Positions 28,634 to 39,202 of a DNA stretch of 64,000 bases are shown one piece after another. Positions within the stretch are counted from its first letter, which is position 1. The number at the start of each line of letters is the position of its first letter. The notes beneath the pieces were generated by a model, which saw nothing but the letters and a program-made list of their open reading frames with translations, made no database searches and was not told the DNA's origin. A program made the position numbers and the translations under genes. This DNA is from Streptomyces sp. NRRL S-37 (GTDB lineage: Bacteria; Actinomycetota; Actinomycetes; Streptomycetales; Streptomycetaceae), in NCBI RefSeq assembly GCF_000721605.1, contig NZ_JOIZ01000004.1, positions 221,079-285,078 on the forward strand, read 5' to 3'.

Positions 28634-29704
28634 CTACAGCGTCCGCACCCCCACCCGCTCCCAGGCCTTCGACACCGCCTGGAGTTCCTCGCCCTCCCCG
28701 TACCGGGCGCGCGCCGCCTTCACCGTCAGCGTCGCGAAGTCCGTGAACTTCGCGTCCTGCTCCAGCTCCCCGCCGGTCAGCACGTCGTACCAGACCTGCC
28801 CCGCCCGCTCCCAGGCGTGCCCGCCGAGGGTGGTGGCCGCCAGGTAGAAGGCGTGGTTCGGGATGCCCGAGTTGATGTGCACGCCGCCGTTGTCCCGGCC
28901 GGTGCGGACGTAGCCGTCCATCGTCGCGGGCTGCGGGTCCTTGCCGAGGACGTCGTCGTCGTACGCCGTGCCCGGCTCCTTCATGGAGCGCAGCGCCGTG
29001 CCCGTGACGCGCGGGGCGAGCAGCCCGGCCCCGATCAGCCAGTCGGCCTCGTCGGCGGTCTGGCCGAGCGTGTACTGCTTGATGAGCGCGCCGAAGACGT
29101 CCGACACCGACTCGTTGAGCGCGCCCGGCTGGCCGAAGTAGGTCAGGTTCGCGGTGTACTGCGTGACGCCGTGGGCGAGTTCGTGGCCGATGACGTCGAC
29201 GGGGAGGGTGAAGTCGAGGAAGATCTCGCCGTCCCCGTCGCCGAACACCATCTGCTCGCCGTTCCAGAAGGCGTTGTTGTACTCCTCGTCGTAGTGCACG
29301 GTCGCGTCCATCGGCAGCCCGTTGCCGTCGATGGAGTCGCGGCCGTACGCCTTCAGCAGCAGTTCGAACGTGGCGCCGAGGCCGGCGTAGGCGCGGTTGA
29401 CGGTGGCGTCCTGGCCGGGCTCGTCGCCCTCGCCGCGCACCTTCGTTCCCGGCAGGCGGGTGCCGTGCCGGGCGTCGTACACGGTGCGCTGCGGCTTGCC
29501 GGCCTCGGCCTCGGCGGGCACGGCGACGGCCGGGGCGCCGGCGACCGTGGTCAGGTGGCGCTGGGTGCGCTCGTAGGCGTCGCGCTGGATGGTGCGGCGC
29601 GCGGGACCGTGGAGCACGGGGTCCTCGGCCTGCGCGAGCCGGTCGAGGACGTGCGGCGGGACGATCGTGCAGAAGACGGGCTCGAAGCCCCCGTTCTTGG
29701 TCAT
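28634..29704 (-). CDS. Protealysin-type M4 metallopeptidase
   Basis: A 356-aa thermolysin-family zinc protease. The short N-terminal propeptide carries the protealysin-type motif FCTIVPPHVLDRLAQ, instead of the long secreted-type propeptide, and there is no signal peptide. The catalytic region shows GHELAHGVTQ (HExxH) and GALNESVSDVFG, which carries the third zinc ligand Glu, and the substrate-binding VHYDEEYNNAFW. ATG 29704 gives the usual N-terminus; a GTG at 29740 is possible. It forms an apparent operon with the emfourin-like gene downstream. Confidence 0.9.
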   Translation of the reverse strand: MTKNGGFEPVFCTIVPPHVLDRLAQAEDPVLHGPARRTIQRDAYERTQRHLTTVAGAPAVAVPAEAEAGKPQRTVYDARHGTRLPGTKVRGEGDEPGQDATVNRAYAGLGATFELLLKAYGRDSIDGNGLPMDATVHYDEEYNNAFWNGEQMVFGDGDGEIFLDFTLPVDVIGHELAHGVTQYTANLTYFGQPGALNESVSDVFGALIKQYTLGQTADEADWLIGAGLLAPRVTGTALRSMKEPGTAYDDDVLGKDPQPATMDGYVRTGRDNGGVHINSGIPNHAFYLAATTLGGHAWERAGQVWYDVLTGGELEQDAKFTDFATLTVKAARARYGEGEELQAVSKAWERVGVRTL

Positions 29705-29831
29705 GTCCGGCACGATGACACCGCGTTGGCCGCATGTCACTAGGGGCGACCTTGGTTGGGTGAAATATTGGTATTTGGCCGTCGTGTGGGTAGCCGTGTG
29801 TTATCTCTGCGGGTGGTTTGTGGCTTATCGC

Positions 29832-29858
29832 GCAGTTCCCCGCGCCCCTCGGGGGTGC
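29832..29858. repeat. Short intergenic phrase of a type common in Streptomyces
   Basis: The GCAGTTCCCCGCGCCCCT phrase and its GGGG partner downstream form a short palindrome. I know this phrase from many Streptomyces intergenic regions. It lies upstream of the leuA leader. Confidence 0.4.
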
Positions 29859-29911
29859 CGCGGTCCCGCATACTGATACATACGGCCCGCGTCAGGGAAA
29901 GCTCGGCTAGC

Positions 29912-31773
<1,862 letters not shown>

Positions 31774-31796
31774 CCAGCCGAATCGGCGATTTGAGG

Positions 31797-31825
31797 CCCC
31801 GCCCGCCGGAAAACGGCGGGCGGGG
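31797..31825 (+). terminator. Terminator after leuA
   Basis: A perfect 12-base inverted repeat, CCCCGCCCGCCG / CGGCGGGCGGGG, with the loop GAAAA, starts 23 bases after the leuA stop. The run of T is short, as is usual in this G+C-rich genus. Confidence 0.85.
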
Positions 31826-31958
31826 TCCCGTCATATACCGGCCATATATCTGTGATGGTCACGGAAAGGTCTCGTCCTGGGTACTGACTCCGCCTCCCCG
31901 ATGTGGCTAACATCACGCAAGCGCGGCGACGAGGCTGTGGCGGTTATGGAGGTGCGAC

Positions 31959-32660
31959 GTGCTGCCAGGACGGGGACCCAACGGCCGTTCCGCTGCCACC
32001 AGACTGTCGCGCCTGCTGGGCACCCGCACCGCGTGGACGGCCGTCGGTGACGGGGAGTTCTTCTGCCCCGGCTGCGGCGGCGACCGCAACTACCAGCGGC
32101 TGACCGGACACCGCCGCTTCGCCCTCCTCGGCGTGCCCGTGCTGCCGCGCGGCGGGACCGGGCCGGTCGTCGAATGCGCCGCCTGCCGCCGCCACTTCGG
32201 CACCGACGTCCTGGACCACCCCACCACCACCCGCTTCTCCGCGATGCTCCGCGACGCCGTCCACACCGTCGCCCTCGCGGTGCTGGCCGCCGGCGGCACC
32301 TGCTCGCGCGCCTCCCTGGAGACGGCCGCGGCCGGGGTGCGCGCCGCCGGCTTCGAGGACTGCACGGAGGAACAGCTCGCCGCGCTCGTCGAGGCGCTGG
32401 AGGCGGACACCGGCCGCTTCACCGGGGAGCCCTGCACGGCGGGCCTCGCCATCGAGCTCCACGAGGCCCTGGACCCCCTCGCCCCGCACCTCGCCGCCCC
32501 CGGCCGTGAGTCGATCCTCCTCCAGGGCGCCCGTATCGCCCTCGCCGACGGCCCCTACACCCCCGCCGAACGCGACGCCCTGGCCACCGTGGGCGCGGCC
32601 CTCACCATCTGCTCGGACGACGTGACCCGCCTGCTGGCGGCGGCGCGCACCCCGTCCTGA
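31959..32660 (+). CDS. TerB-domain protein with N-terminal zinc ribbon
   Basis: A 233-aa protein. Residues about 35-75 hold a CPGCGGDRNY / CAACRRHFG zinc ribbon. The rest is helical and resembles the TerB (tellurite-resistance-type) domain, ending LADGPYTPAERDALATVGAAL, which has the typical acidic Asp-Gly-x-(Y/F)-x-xx-E segment. GGAGG at 31948-31952 supports GTG 31959. A role in metal or stress sensing is inferred from the fold only. Confidence 0.8.
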   Translation: MLPGRGPNGRSAATRLSRLLGTRTAWTAVGDGEFFCPGCGGDRNYQRLTGHRRFALLGVPVLPRGGTGPVVECAACRRHFGTDVLDHPTTTRFSAMLRDAVHTVALAVLAAGGTCSRASLETAAAGVRAAGFEDCTEEQLAALVEALEADTGRFTGEPCTAGLAIELHEALDPLAPHLAAPGRESILLQGARIALADGPYTPAERDALATVGAALTICSDDVTRLLAAARTPS

Positions 32661-32704
32661 TGCGGCGCCGGGGCGGCGCGGGGCGCGTCACGGCACGGGG
32701 CGTG

Positions 32705-33250
32705 TCACAGCACGAGGCACATCACCTCGCGGTCCTCACCCGGACCGAAGTAGTCCCGGCGCATCCCCCCGTCGGGCGGCTCCGGGCGGAAACCCAGGGA
32801 GCGGTAGAGCAGGATCGCGGCGTCGTTGGCGGGCTCCACGGTCAGCCGGACCCGTTCGGTCCCGCAGCGGCGCAGCCGCTCCAGGACCTCCACCATCAGC
32901 TCCCGGCCCAGGCCGTGCCGGCGCCGGTCCTCGGCCACGCACAGGCCGAGTATCCAGCTGTCCCGGTGGAACGCCGCGGTGGCCGCCAGGACGTAGCCGC
33001 GCAGCCGGCCGTCACCGTCGTCGAGGACGAGGAGGTGGCCGGCGGGACCGGCGTACAGGTCGTGGAGCTGCCGCAGCAGGAACGCCGGATAGGCGACCTC
33101 CCGGAAGACCTCCTCGTCGAGCCGTTGCAGTTCGGGCAGATCGGACTCCCGTGCCGGCCGCAGCAGCGGGGGTGGTGGTTCCGGTAGAGGCGTCGGCCGG
33201 GTGAGGCGCTGCTCGTGGTCCAGGGCGCGCTCAAGCGGTTCGGCGGTCAT
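32705..33250 (-). CDS. GNAT family N-acetyltransferase
   Basis: A 181-aa acetyltransferase. LLRPARESDLPELQRLDEEVF opens the GNAT fold; the acetyl-CoA-binding region is LGLCVAEDRRRHGLGRELM near residue 120, followed by LTVEPANDAAILLYRSLGF. GGGGGTGG precedes ATG 33250; the 11 extra residues of the longer frame are not family-like. The acceptor is unknown. It is divergent from the methyltransferase gene that starts the 33.6-40.3 kb unit. Confidence 0.88.
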   Translation of the reverse strand: MTAEPLERALDHEQRLTRPTPLPEPPPPLLRPARESDLPELQRLDEEVFREVAYPAFLLRQLHDLYAGPAGHLLVLDDGDGRLRGYVLAATAAFHRDSWILGLCVAEDRRRHGLGRELMVEVLERLRRCGTERVRLTVEPANDAAILLYRSLGFRPEPPDGGMRRDYFGPGEDREVMCLVL

Positions 33251-33368
33251 GCCACCCCCAGTCGGGACGTGAGACGTCAACACGGCAGCCGGGGCCGCCG
33301 TTCACACGAAGGAGGGAATGGGGACCCCGGTGGCGGCCGGTGACTGCTTCTGGCTAGAGTGAGCGTCC

Positions 33369-33393
33369 AACTCGCCTCTCGCAAGGGCGAGTT
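33369..33393. promoter_or_regulatory. Inverted repeat upstream of the SCO2525-2521-type unit
   Basis: AACTCGCC (33369-33376) and GGCGAGTT (33386-33393) are a perfect 8-base inverted repeat with a 9-base spacer. It lies 193 bases before the chosen methyltransferase start and nine bases after a TAGAGT hexamer (33355-33360) that could be a -10. The 335-base gap 33251-33585 holds no other gene that I can support. It could be an operator or a 5'-UTR hairpin. Confidence 0.5.
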
Positions 33394-33585
33394 CAGGTGT
33401 GACAGGACTGTGCTGGCGTGCGCCTGATGTGCGCCCGGTCACGGAGGACTGGCGTGTTCCTGGCTGTCTCCGCGTGCCGACCGGGCTTACCGTGCGAGCA
33501 CCGGGGCCGCTTCTTCGTCCGCTGGGGACTCGTGCGCTGGGCACACGGTCTTGTCCGACACTGAATGGAACTTGGCAGGGTGATG

Positions 33586-34335
33586 ATGGATCGCAACGCC
33601 GACGCGCCATGGTCGCAGTTCGATCCGGAGGCGTACGTCGACCTCAATTACCGCACCCCGCTCGAGGTCGATCTGCTGATCGTGCGGCTCATGCGCGACT
33701 ATTTCAGCCGCTGCTACGCGCAGGGTGTTCCGGCATCGGTCCGGGGGGTCGACGTGGGCGCCGGCGCGAATCTCTATCCGGCCCTTTCCATGCTGCCCTG
33801 GTGCGAGAAGATCCTCCTTCTGGAATACGCGACTCCGAATGTCGAATACCTGGAGAAACAGGCGTCCGGCGGGGGATACGACACGGCGTGGGACGCGTTC
33901 TGGGACGTACTGGCCGAGGCTCCCGCCTACCGGGACGTCGAGCCGCGGAGCCGGTTCGGCGAGATCGTCCGGGTGGAGCGCGCCAACCTGCTGGACCTCG
34001 ACGGACAGCGCCGCTGGGACATCGGCACGATGTTCTTCGTCGCCGACTCGATGTCCGAGTGCGCCGACGAGTTCCAGCGGGGCGTGGAGTGCTTCATGGA
34101 CGCGCTCAACGGGGGAGCCCCCTTCGCCGCCGCTTTCATGAAGGAATCCCTCGGATACCAGGTCGGCGCACACAAGTACCCCGCCTACCGGGTCAACGCC
34201 AACCGGATCCGGGAGAGCCTGGAACCCTTCGCCGCCGCACTGGAAATCCACGACATGGACCACATGGTGCGGCCGGGACACGAGGGAATGATTCTCGCCC
34301 TGGGACGGCGGAATTCGGCGATTGCCACCCCGTAG
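33586..34335 (+). CDS. SCO2525 family SAM-dependent methyltransferase
   Basis: A methyltransferase of about 249 aa whose fold resembles the NNMT/PNMT/TEMT group. FDPEAYVDLNYRTPLEVDLLI lies at the N-terminus; the SAM-binding motif is GVDVGAGANLYPAL near residue 45, with an acidic residue in LLEYATPN after the second strand. An ADSMSECADEFQ segment and GMILALGRR close the domain. AGGG at 33577-33580 best fits ATG 33586, with 33583 and 33565 as alternatives. I recognise it as the SCO2525 family, which occurs next to the SCO2524-2521 families in actinobacteria. It opens a six-gene co-directional unit. The methyl acceptor is unknown. Confidence 0.85.
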   Translation: MDRNADAPWSQFDPEAYVDLNYRTPLEVDLLIVRLMRDYFSRCYAQGVPASVRGVDVGAGANLYPALSMLPWCEKILLLEYATPNVEYLEKQASGGGYDTAWDAFWDVLAEAPAYRDVEPRSRFGEIVRVERANLLDLDGQRRWDIGTMFFVADSMSECADEFQRGVECFMDALNGGAPFAAAFMKESLGYQVGAHKYPAYRVNANRIRESLEPFAAALEIHDMDHMVRPGHEGMILALGRRNSAIATP

Positions 34336-34390
34336 GAACGGGGACCATGTCTGAACACAGGGCAACGAGATCTGTACGAGGGGTGCGGGG

Positions 34391-36232
34391 ATGCAGATCA
34401 AGCCGCGGCAGCACATGCTGGACATCTGGCGGGCCATGGCCCGCCATTCGTTCGACGACGGGAAGCTCGTCTGGGAGGACACCGACGGGCTGAGCAGCGT
34501 CGCCGACGCCGAGCGGCTGCTCTGCCTGCTCTACCCCGCCACCGAGGTCCCCGCGTTCCGCCTCGACCAGCCCGACACCACCGAACGGGACGTGCTGCGC
34601 GCGCTGGAGGGGGTCGGCAGCCGGCTGGAGATCCCGCCCAACCTGATCACCGCGCTCTCCCAGTTCATGCGCAGCCACACCGGCCCCGACGACAGCCCCA
34701 CCTTCGCCGGCGGACACTACTTCAGGCCGGCCGAACCCCAGCAGAGACTCACCCACGAGCAGTACCAGCTCGGCGTGGTCGACTCCTACTCCATGTCCGT
34801 CACGCTCTGCCTGGCCACGCTCGGCTTCCTCAAGGTCTACGAGCCCAGCACCACCCGCCCCGACGTGCGCAAGGCCCTCGCCGAGCTGAGGGAGGCCACC
34901 AACACCCGGCTGACCGCCGCGATGATCAGCCTGCTGCGCTCCTTCACCGTCAACGTCTTCGACGCCGAGTCCGAACAGGGCCGGCGGCTCATCCAGGTCA
35001 TCGGCCAGGACAGACAGTCCGACCGGGCCGTCCTCCAGCAGTTCTCCCGCCGCTTCCGCCCGCTGCGCGCCACGATCATCGAAAGCCTCAGCCGCGGCAT
35101 CCAGGTCGACGAGTCCATCCGCGACGAGAGCCAGCTCTTCGAGTGCGGCTGGGCCTGGGGCGTGGTCAAGGACGCGCCGACCATCACCGACCTGGACGTC
35201 CAGGTCCCCGGCCAGCCCGACGGCATCGCCGACCGGCTGCCGTACGTGTACTTCACCGTCATCGCCCTGGACGGCATCCAGGACCTGTTCTCCGACCGCA
35301 CCCTCACCCTGGGACTGCTCGACGCCGACCAGCAGAAACTCGCCGAGGCGTTACGCCTGCGCTGGGAGCTCAGCCAGCAGTACTGGTCGGCCATCGCCCG
35401 GTTCGGCAGTGAGCGCTGGCCCCTGGAGGACCTGCCCTGGCAGACCACCGGACTGCGGCTGGAGTCGGAGTACTTCTCCCTGACCGTCGCGGCCATCCTC
35501 GTCCACGACCTGGTCCGCCGGAAGGCCACCGACGACGACCTCACCCGCACCGTCGCCATCATGGAGCGCCTCGCCGACCGAGGCCGCGTCACCAGCCGCA
35601 TGACCAGGAACGATCCCGTCATCGAGCTGCACAGCCCGGGCGTCACCATGCCGCTCGCCGGCTCCGAACGGTCCGGCTCCCCGCTGCTGTGGCGGATGAC
35701 CGACTTCTCGGCCCAGCTCCTCAAGCGGATCATCCAGCTCGCGGAGCTCTCCCGGAACATCGACGCGCAGGACCGGCTGCTCCGCCTCGGCGAGCAGGCG
35801 TTCGAGCACCTGTGGAACCGGCGGATCGAGGACGGCGAGGGAGCGGGCCTCTGGGACCACGCGGGGGCCGTCTTCCCGGACACGCGCGTCGGCAAGCGCC
35901 TCTCCTGGAGCATCACCGAACGCGTCACCGAGTGCCTGGTCGCCGCCCGCAACCTCTACGAACAACAGCCCATCCGCAGCCCCGAACTCGCCCAGCTCGC
36001 CCGCGACCTGCTCAGCGAGGCCACCCACCTCTTCGGCAAGGAACAGCTGGAGGCCTCCGCGAGCCCCGACGGCAGCCGGGGCCGGGCCATGCGGAGCATA
36101 GAAAGCCGCCTGGACCACGCCCGCAGCCTGGTCGACGAGCGGCCCGCGACCGCGTTCGCCCTGGCCCTGCCCGTGCTCCAGGAACTCGACACCCTGGCCC
36201 AGGCACGGGGCGCGGCCGCCCAGGAGGTGTGA
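34391..36232 (+). CDS. SCO2524 family protein (unknown function)
   Basis: A 613-aa soluble protein with no signal peptide or membrane segment. MQIKPRQHMLDIWRAMARHS opens a mostly helical chain. The charge-rich middle includes QRLTHEQYQLGVVDSYSMS and DEAQ-free long helices, and the C-terminus has LDHARSLVDERPATAFALAL. I see no nucleotide-binding or catalytic motif. Codon 321 is TTA (35351-35353), a rare leucine codon in Streptomyces that needs the bldA tRNA. It starts 55 bases after the methyltransferase gene and ends three bases before the variant P-loop gene, so the genes are very likely co-expressed. Confidence 0.82.
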   Translation: MQIKPRQHMLDIWRAMARHSFDDGKLVWEDTDGLSSVADAERLLCLLYPATEVPAFRLDQPDTTERDVLRALEGVGSRLEIPPNLITALSQFMRSHTGPDDSPTFAGGHYFRPAEPQQRLTHEQYQLGVVDSYSMSVTLCLATLGFLKVYEPSTTRPDVRKALAELREATNTRLTAAMISLLRSFTVNVFDAESEQGRRLIQVIGQDRQSDRAVLQQFSRRFRPLRATIIESLSRGIQVDESIRDESQLFECGWAWGVVKDAPTITDLDVQVPGQPDGIADRLPYVYFTVIALDGIQDLFSDRTLTLGLLDADQQKLAEALRLRWELSQQYWSAIARFGSERWPLEDLPWQTTGLRLESEYFSLTVAAILVHDLVRRKATDDDLTRTVAIMERLADRGRVTSRMTRNDPVIELHSPGVTMPLAGSERSGSPLLWRMTDFSAQLLKRIIQLAELSRNIDAQDRLLRLGEQAFEHLWNRRIEDGEGAGLWDHAGAVFPDTRVGKRLSWSITERVTECLVAARNLYEQQPIRSPELAQLARDLLSEATHLFGKEQLEASASPDGSRGRAMRSIESRLDHARSLVDERPATAFALALPVLQELDTLAQARGAAAQEV

Positions 36233-36235
36233 GCC

Positions 36236-37153
36236 GTGCTCGTCTTCGCGGCCTCCGACAAAGGGGGCACCGGCCGTTCGGTGACCAGCGCCAACCTGGC
36301 CTACCAGCGTGCCCTCACCGGCGACCACGTGGCCTACGTCGACTTCGACTTCGGCTCGCCCACCGCCGCCGCCGTCTTCGACGTGCCCGGCGCGATGCGC
36401 GGCACCGAGGAACGCGGCCTGCACTCCTACCTGGAGGGCTCGGTCACCGAACCGGCCAGGATCGACGTCTGGCGGCAGACCGAGCACCCCCAGCTGCGCG
36501 CCCGCCCGAACCAGGCCGGCCGTCTGGTGCTGCTCCCCGGCGACGCCGGCGGCGGCGAGTTCGCCGTCGGCGAGGACGCCCTCGAACGCTGCGTCGACCT
36601 CCTGCTGCGGCTGCACGGCGAGTTCGACCTGATCGTCGTCGACCTCAGCGCCGGCCGCAGCTACGCCGTCGACATGGTCCTCGCCGCCACCGCCCACCCC
36701 CGGATGCGCTACGTCCCGTTCCGCTGGCTGGTCTTCCACCGCTGGACCCGGCAGCACGTGATCGCCGCCGCCGGACTCGTCCACCGGGACCACGGCATCA
36801 TCAGGGGCGGCGTCGAACGCGGCCACGACGAGGAGGCGCTGCGGGGCGCCGTCCGCTTCGTCCGGGCCGCCGTACCCGATCCGGACTCGCCGCTGTGGTC
36901 CCAGGGCTCGCCCGCCCAGGCCGCCTGGATGCAGTCCTGCGACGAGGCGCTGCGCCGGCTCGCCGCCGAACACCGCATCGGCGACAGCGTGGTGCTCGGC
37001 ATCGTCCCCCTGGAACCCATCCTGCAGTGGCGCGAACAGCTCATCACCGAAGAGGACGTCCTCTCCACACAGATCGCCAACAAGGAGACACTGGAGGCGC
37101 TGGAGGAGATCGCGCGACGGCTCACCGACGACGACCACTGGGGGCGGCCATGA
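36236..37153 (+). CDS. SCO2523 family variant P-loop protein (ParA/MinD-like)
   Basis: A 305-aa protein of the ParA/MinD-like ATPase fold. The first strand and loop read LVFAASDKGGTGRSVTSAN: the signature Lys of the deviant Walker A motif is kept, but the P-loop Lys before the Ser/Thr is Arg. VDFDFGSPTAAA matches the second motif, and LIVVDLSAGRSYAVD stands where Walker B should be. The C-terminus has LEPILQWREQLITEEDVLST. AGGAGG at 36222-36227 supports GTG 36236. Its stop overlaps the next ATG (ATGA). It may bind nucleotide without normal hydrolysis (inference). Confidence 0.85.
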   Translation: MLVFAASDKGGTGRSVTSANLAYQRALTGDHVAYVDFDFGSPTAAAVFDVPGAMRGTEERGLHSYLEGSVTEPARIDVWRQTEHPQLRARPNQAGRLVLLPGDAGGGEFAVGEDALERCVDLLLRLHGEFDLIVVDLSAGRSYAVDMVLAATAHPRMRYVPFRWLVFHRWTRQHVIAAAGLVHRDHGIIRGGVERGHDEEALRGAVRFVRAAVPDPDSPLWSQGSPAQAAWMQSCDEALRRLAAEHRIGDSVVLGIVPLEPILQWREQLITEEDVLSTQIANKETLEALEEIARRLTDDDHWGRP

Positions 37154-38112
37154 CGGAAGCGGTGTTCCGTGAGACGGCCGCCGAACCACGCACCCAGGCG
37201 GTGCCCCTGTCCCACCTCTCCCTGGAACTCGGCCACCTCTACATGGAGGACTTCGAGGCCGGCCCCGGACACCTGCGGCGGCACTTCGAGCGGGTACGGC
37301 CCTGGGCGGAGGCGGCCCGCGCCACCGCCGCCGCGACCGGCGGCAAACGCCCCCGGATCAGCACCTGCTTCCTGATCGACGACTACTTCACCCGCTTCTC
37401 CACCCCCGCCGACGTCGTCCCCATGCTCCTGGAGGAGGCCGGCCGGGCCGGGCTCGCCGTCGACTACCTGGCCCGCGAGTCCGGCTGCGCCGTCGCCGGC
37501 AAGGTGCCCGTCGCCGAGGCCGTCGCCGGACGGATCGTCGAGGAACCGCCGCCCGGCAGCTACGGCCTGCGCCCGCCGGCCACACAGACCGGCTGGCTGG
37601 CCAACGGCGAGCGCGGCCCCGTCGCACGCGCCCCGCAGGCCATGAAGAAGGCCACCGCCTGGCAGCCGCCGAAGGAGACCGCCGCCCGCCGCCACTCCGT
37701 CTTCCTCGACGTCGAACTCTGGGACGACGGCCCCGACGGGCACCGCACCTGGTCCTGCCCCTTCCTCGCCGCCGTGTGGCAGCTCGCCCGCCTCGGCCTG
37801 CTGCGCGACGACGGCGAGGCCGTCCTCGTGCCCCAGCCGCACACCGCCGACGCCTTCCCCGACGACTGGGACGAACTGCCCCCGCTGCTCCGCCTCAACC
37901 CCCGCGCGGACCCGTTCACCGCCTACCGGACCTGCTCGGTGATCCCCAGCCGCTTCTTACCCGTCGAACACGCCGTCCGCGTGATCCTCGACCAGATCGA
38001 GGTCGACCCCGGAGCACTGGCCCAGACCGCCGAGCGCTCCGCCCGCGAGAACGCGGCCGTCCCCGACTCGGTCGCCGACCGCATCTCCTACGTCTTCTAC
38101 GCGGGGCAGTGA
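37150..38112 (+). CDS. SCO2522 family protein (unknown function)
   Basis: A 320-aa soluble protein. SHLSLELGHLYMEDFEAG and RISTCFLIDDYFTRFSTP mark an alpha/beta N-terminal region; SVFLDVELWDD and SCPFLAAVWQLARLGLLRDD follow, with FTAYRTCSVIPSRFLPVEHA near the end. No known catalytic motif is visible. It overlaps the P-loop gene by four bases, so translation is coupled. The Leu codon at 37957-37959 is TTA, the second such codon in the unit. The longer upstream frame runs through two other genes and is not real. Confidence 0.83.
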   Translation: MTEAVFRETAAEPRTQAVPLSHLSLELGHLYMEDFEAGPGHLRRHFERVRPWAEAARATAAATGGKRPRISTCFLIDDYFTRFSTPADVVPMLLEEAGRAGLAVDYLARESGCAVAGKVPVAEAVAGRIVEEPPPGSYGLRPPATQTGWLANGERGPVARAPQAMKKATAWQPPKETAARRHSVFLDVELWDDGPDGHRTWSCPFLAAVWQLARLGLLRDDGEAVLVPQPHTADAFPDDWDELPPLLRLNPRADPFTAYRTCSVIPSRFLPVEHAVRVILDQIEVDPGALAQTAERSARENAAVPDSVADRISYVFYAGQ

Positions 38113-38113
38113 C

Positions 38114-39121
38114 ATGGCGCCGGGGGACATGACGCCGGGGAAGACGTGGCCGCCCGTCGTGCTCGCCTGCGGCGAGGTCCGCACCTGCCTGCTGCCCGCC
38201 CTGCAGGCCCTCGACAGCCGCGCCGCCGCCCAGCTCCTCGGACTGCGCGCCGACGAACGCGTCCTGCTCTCCGAACGCCCCAACCTCTACGGCCGCTCCC
38301 CGGACACCCTCACCGGCGTCGACTGCCCCCTGCCCAGCGCCGACGGCGCCAGGATCCGCGCCGTCGGCACCGTCGCCGCCCGCGCCTCCCTCACCGAGGG
38401 GCGCGTCCTGCAGAGCTCCGCCTACTTCCGCGTCCCCGCCTCCGGCCCCGACCACCGGCGCCCCTGGGGCCAGTACCTGGTACGGCCCGCGACGGTCGAA
38501 CCGTTCGGGAAACTGCCCTACGAGGCGGTCGCCCAGGGCCTGCTGAACGGCGGGCGGCACGGCGAGCTCGACGTCGGGCTGATCGCCGACCAGCTCCTCA
38601 CCCGCCTGCTGCGCCACCCCCTGCTCGACCACCGACCGCCCCTGAAGTCCCGCCCCACCCGGCTGCGCTGGGCCGCCCTGCCCGCCGAACCCGGCGAGGG
38701 GCCGTCGATCGAGCGGTTCACCCTCGCCGAGGACGAGCTGCGCACCGTACGGCTCCGCGTCCCCCCGGGCACGCCCGCCGACGAGATCGCCGGGCTCTGC
38801 GAGGACCTCGCCCTGCACGACTGGCTGCTCACCACCGTCGTCCGCATCCTGGACGGCATCCGGCTGGGCCTCGCGGAACCGCCCGCCCGGGCACGGCCCC
38901 GGACCGGCGAGGACCGCCCCGCCGTCGTCACGGCGCTGCGGCCCGCCGTCGACCACCTGCTGCACCTGTGGATGCCACGGGCCCGCGTCGCGCACGGCCT
39001 CGCCCCCCTCTGGGAGGCGCTGGAGGACCGCCCCGGCTTCACCCGGCAGTGGCGCACCCTGGTACAGCGCATCCGGGACCAGCTCGCCCTGCACGCGATT
39101 CCCCTCCAGGAGGCGAGTTGA
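38114..39121 (+). CDS. SCO2521 family protein (unknown function)
   Basis: A 335-aa soluble protein one base after the SCO2522-type gene. VVLACGEVRTCLLPALQAL and LLGLRADERVLLSERPNLYG lie in the first third. The sequence GTVAARASLTEGRVLQSSAY is followed by helical stretches and the C-terminal AVDHLLHLWMPRARVAHGLA. I see no domain of known function. The in-frame Met ten codons on, preceded by GGGGG, is an alternative start. It is the last of the four tightly coupled unknown genes. Confidence 0.82.
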   Translation: MAPGDMTPGKTWPPVVLACGEVRTCLLPALQALDSRAAAQLLGLRADERVLLSERPNLYGRSPDTLTGVDCPLPSADGARIRAVGTVAARASLTEGRVLQSSAYFRVPASGPDHRRPWGQYLVRPATVEPFGKLPYEAVAQGLLNGGRHGELDVGLIADQLLTRLLRHPLLDHRPPLKSRPTRLRWAALPAEPGEGPSIERFTLAEDELRTVRLRVPPGTPADEIAGLCEDLALHDWLLTTVVRILDGIRLGLAEPPARARPRTGEDRPAVVTALRPAVDHLLHLWMPRARVAHGLAPLWEALEDRPGFTRQWRTLVQRIRDQLALHAIPLQEAS

Positions 39122-39202
39122 GCCCCTGAGCACGCCGTCACGGCCCCCACGCACATCCCCGCACCCCGATCCGACGCGCATCCCAACGGGGGGAGAAGCG
39201 AG

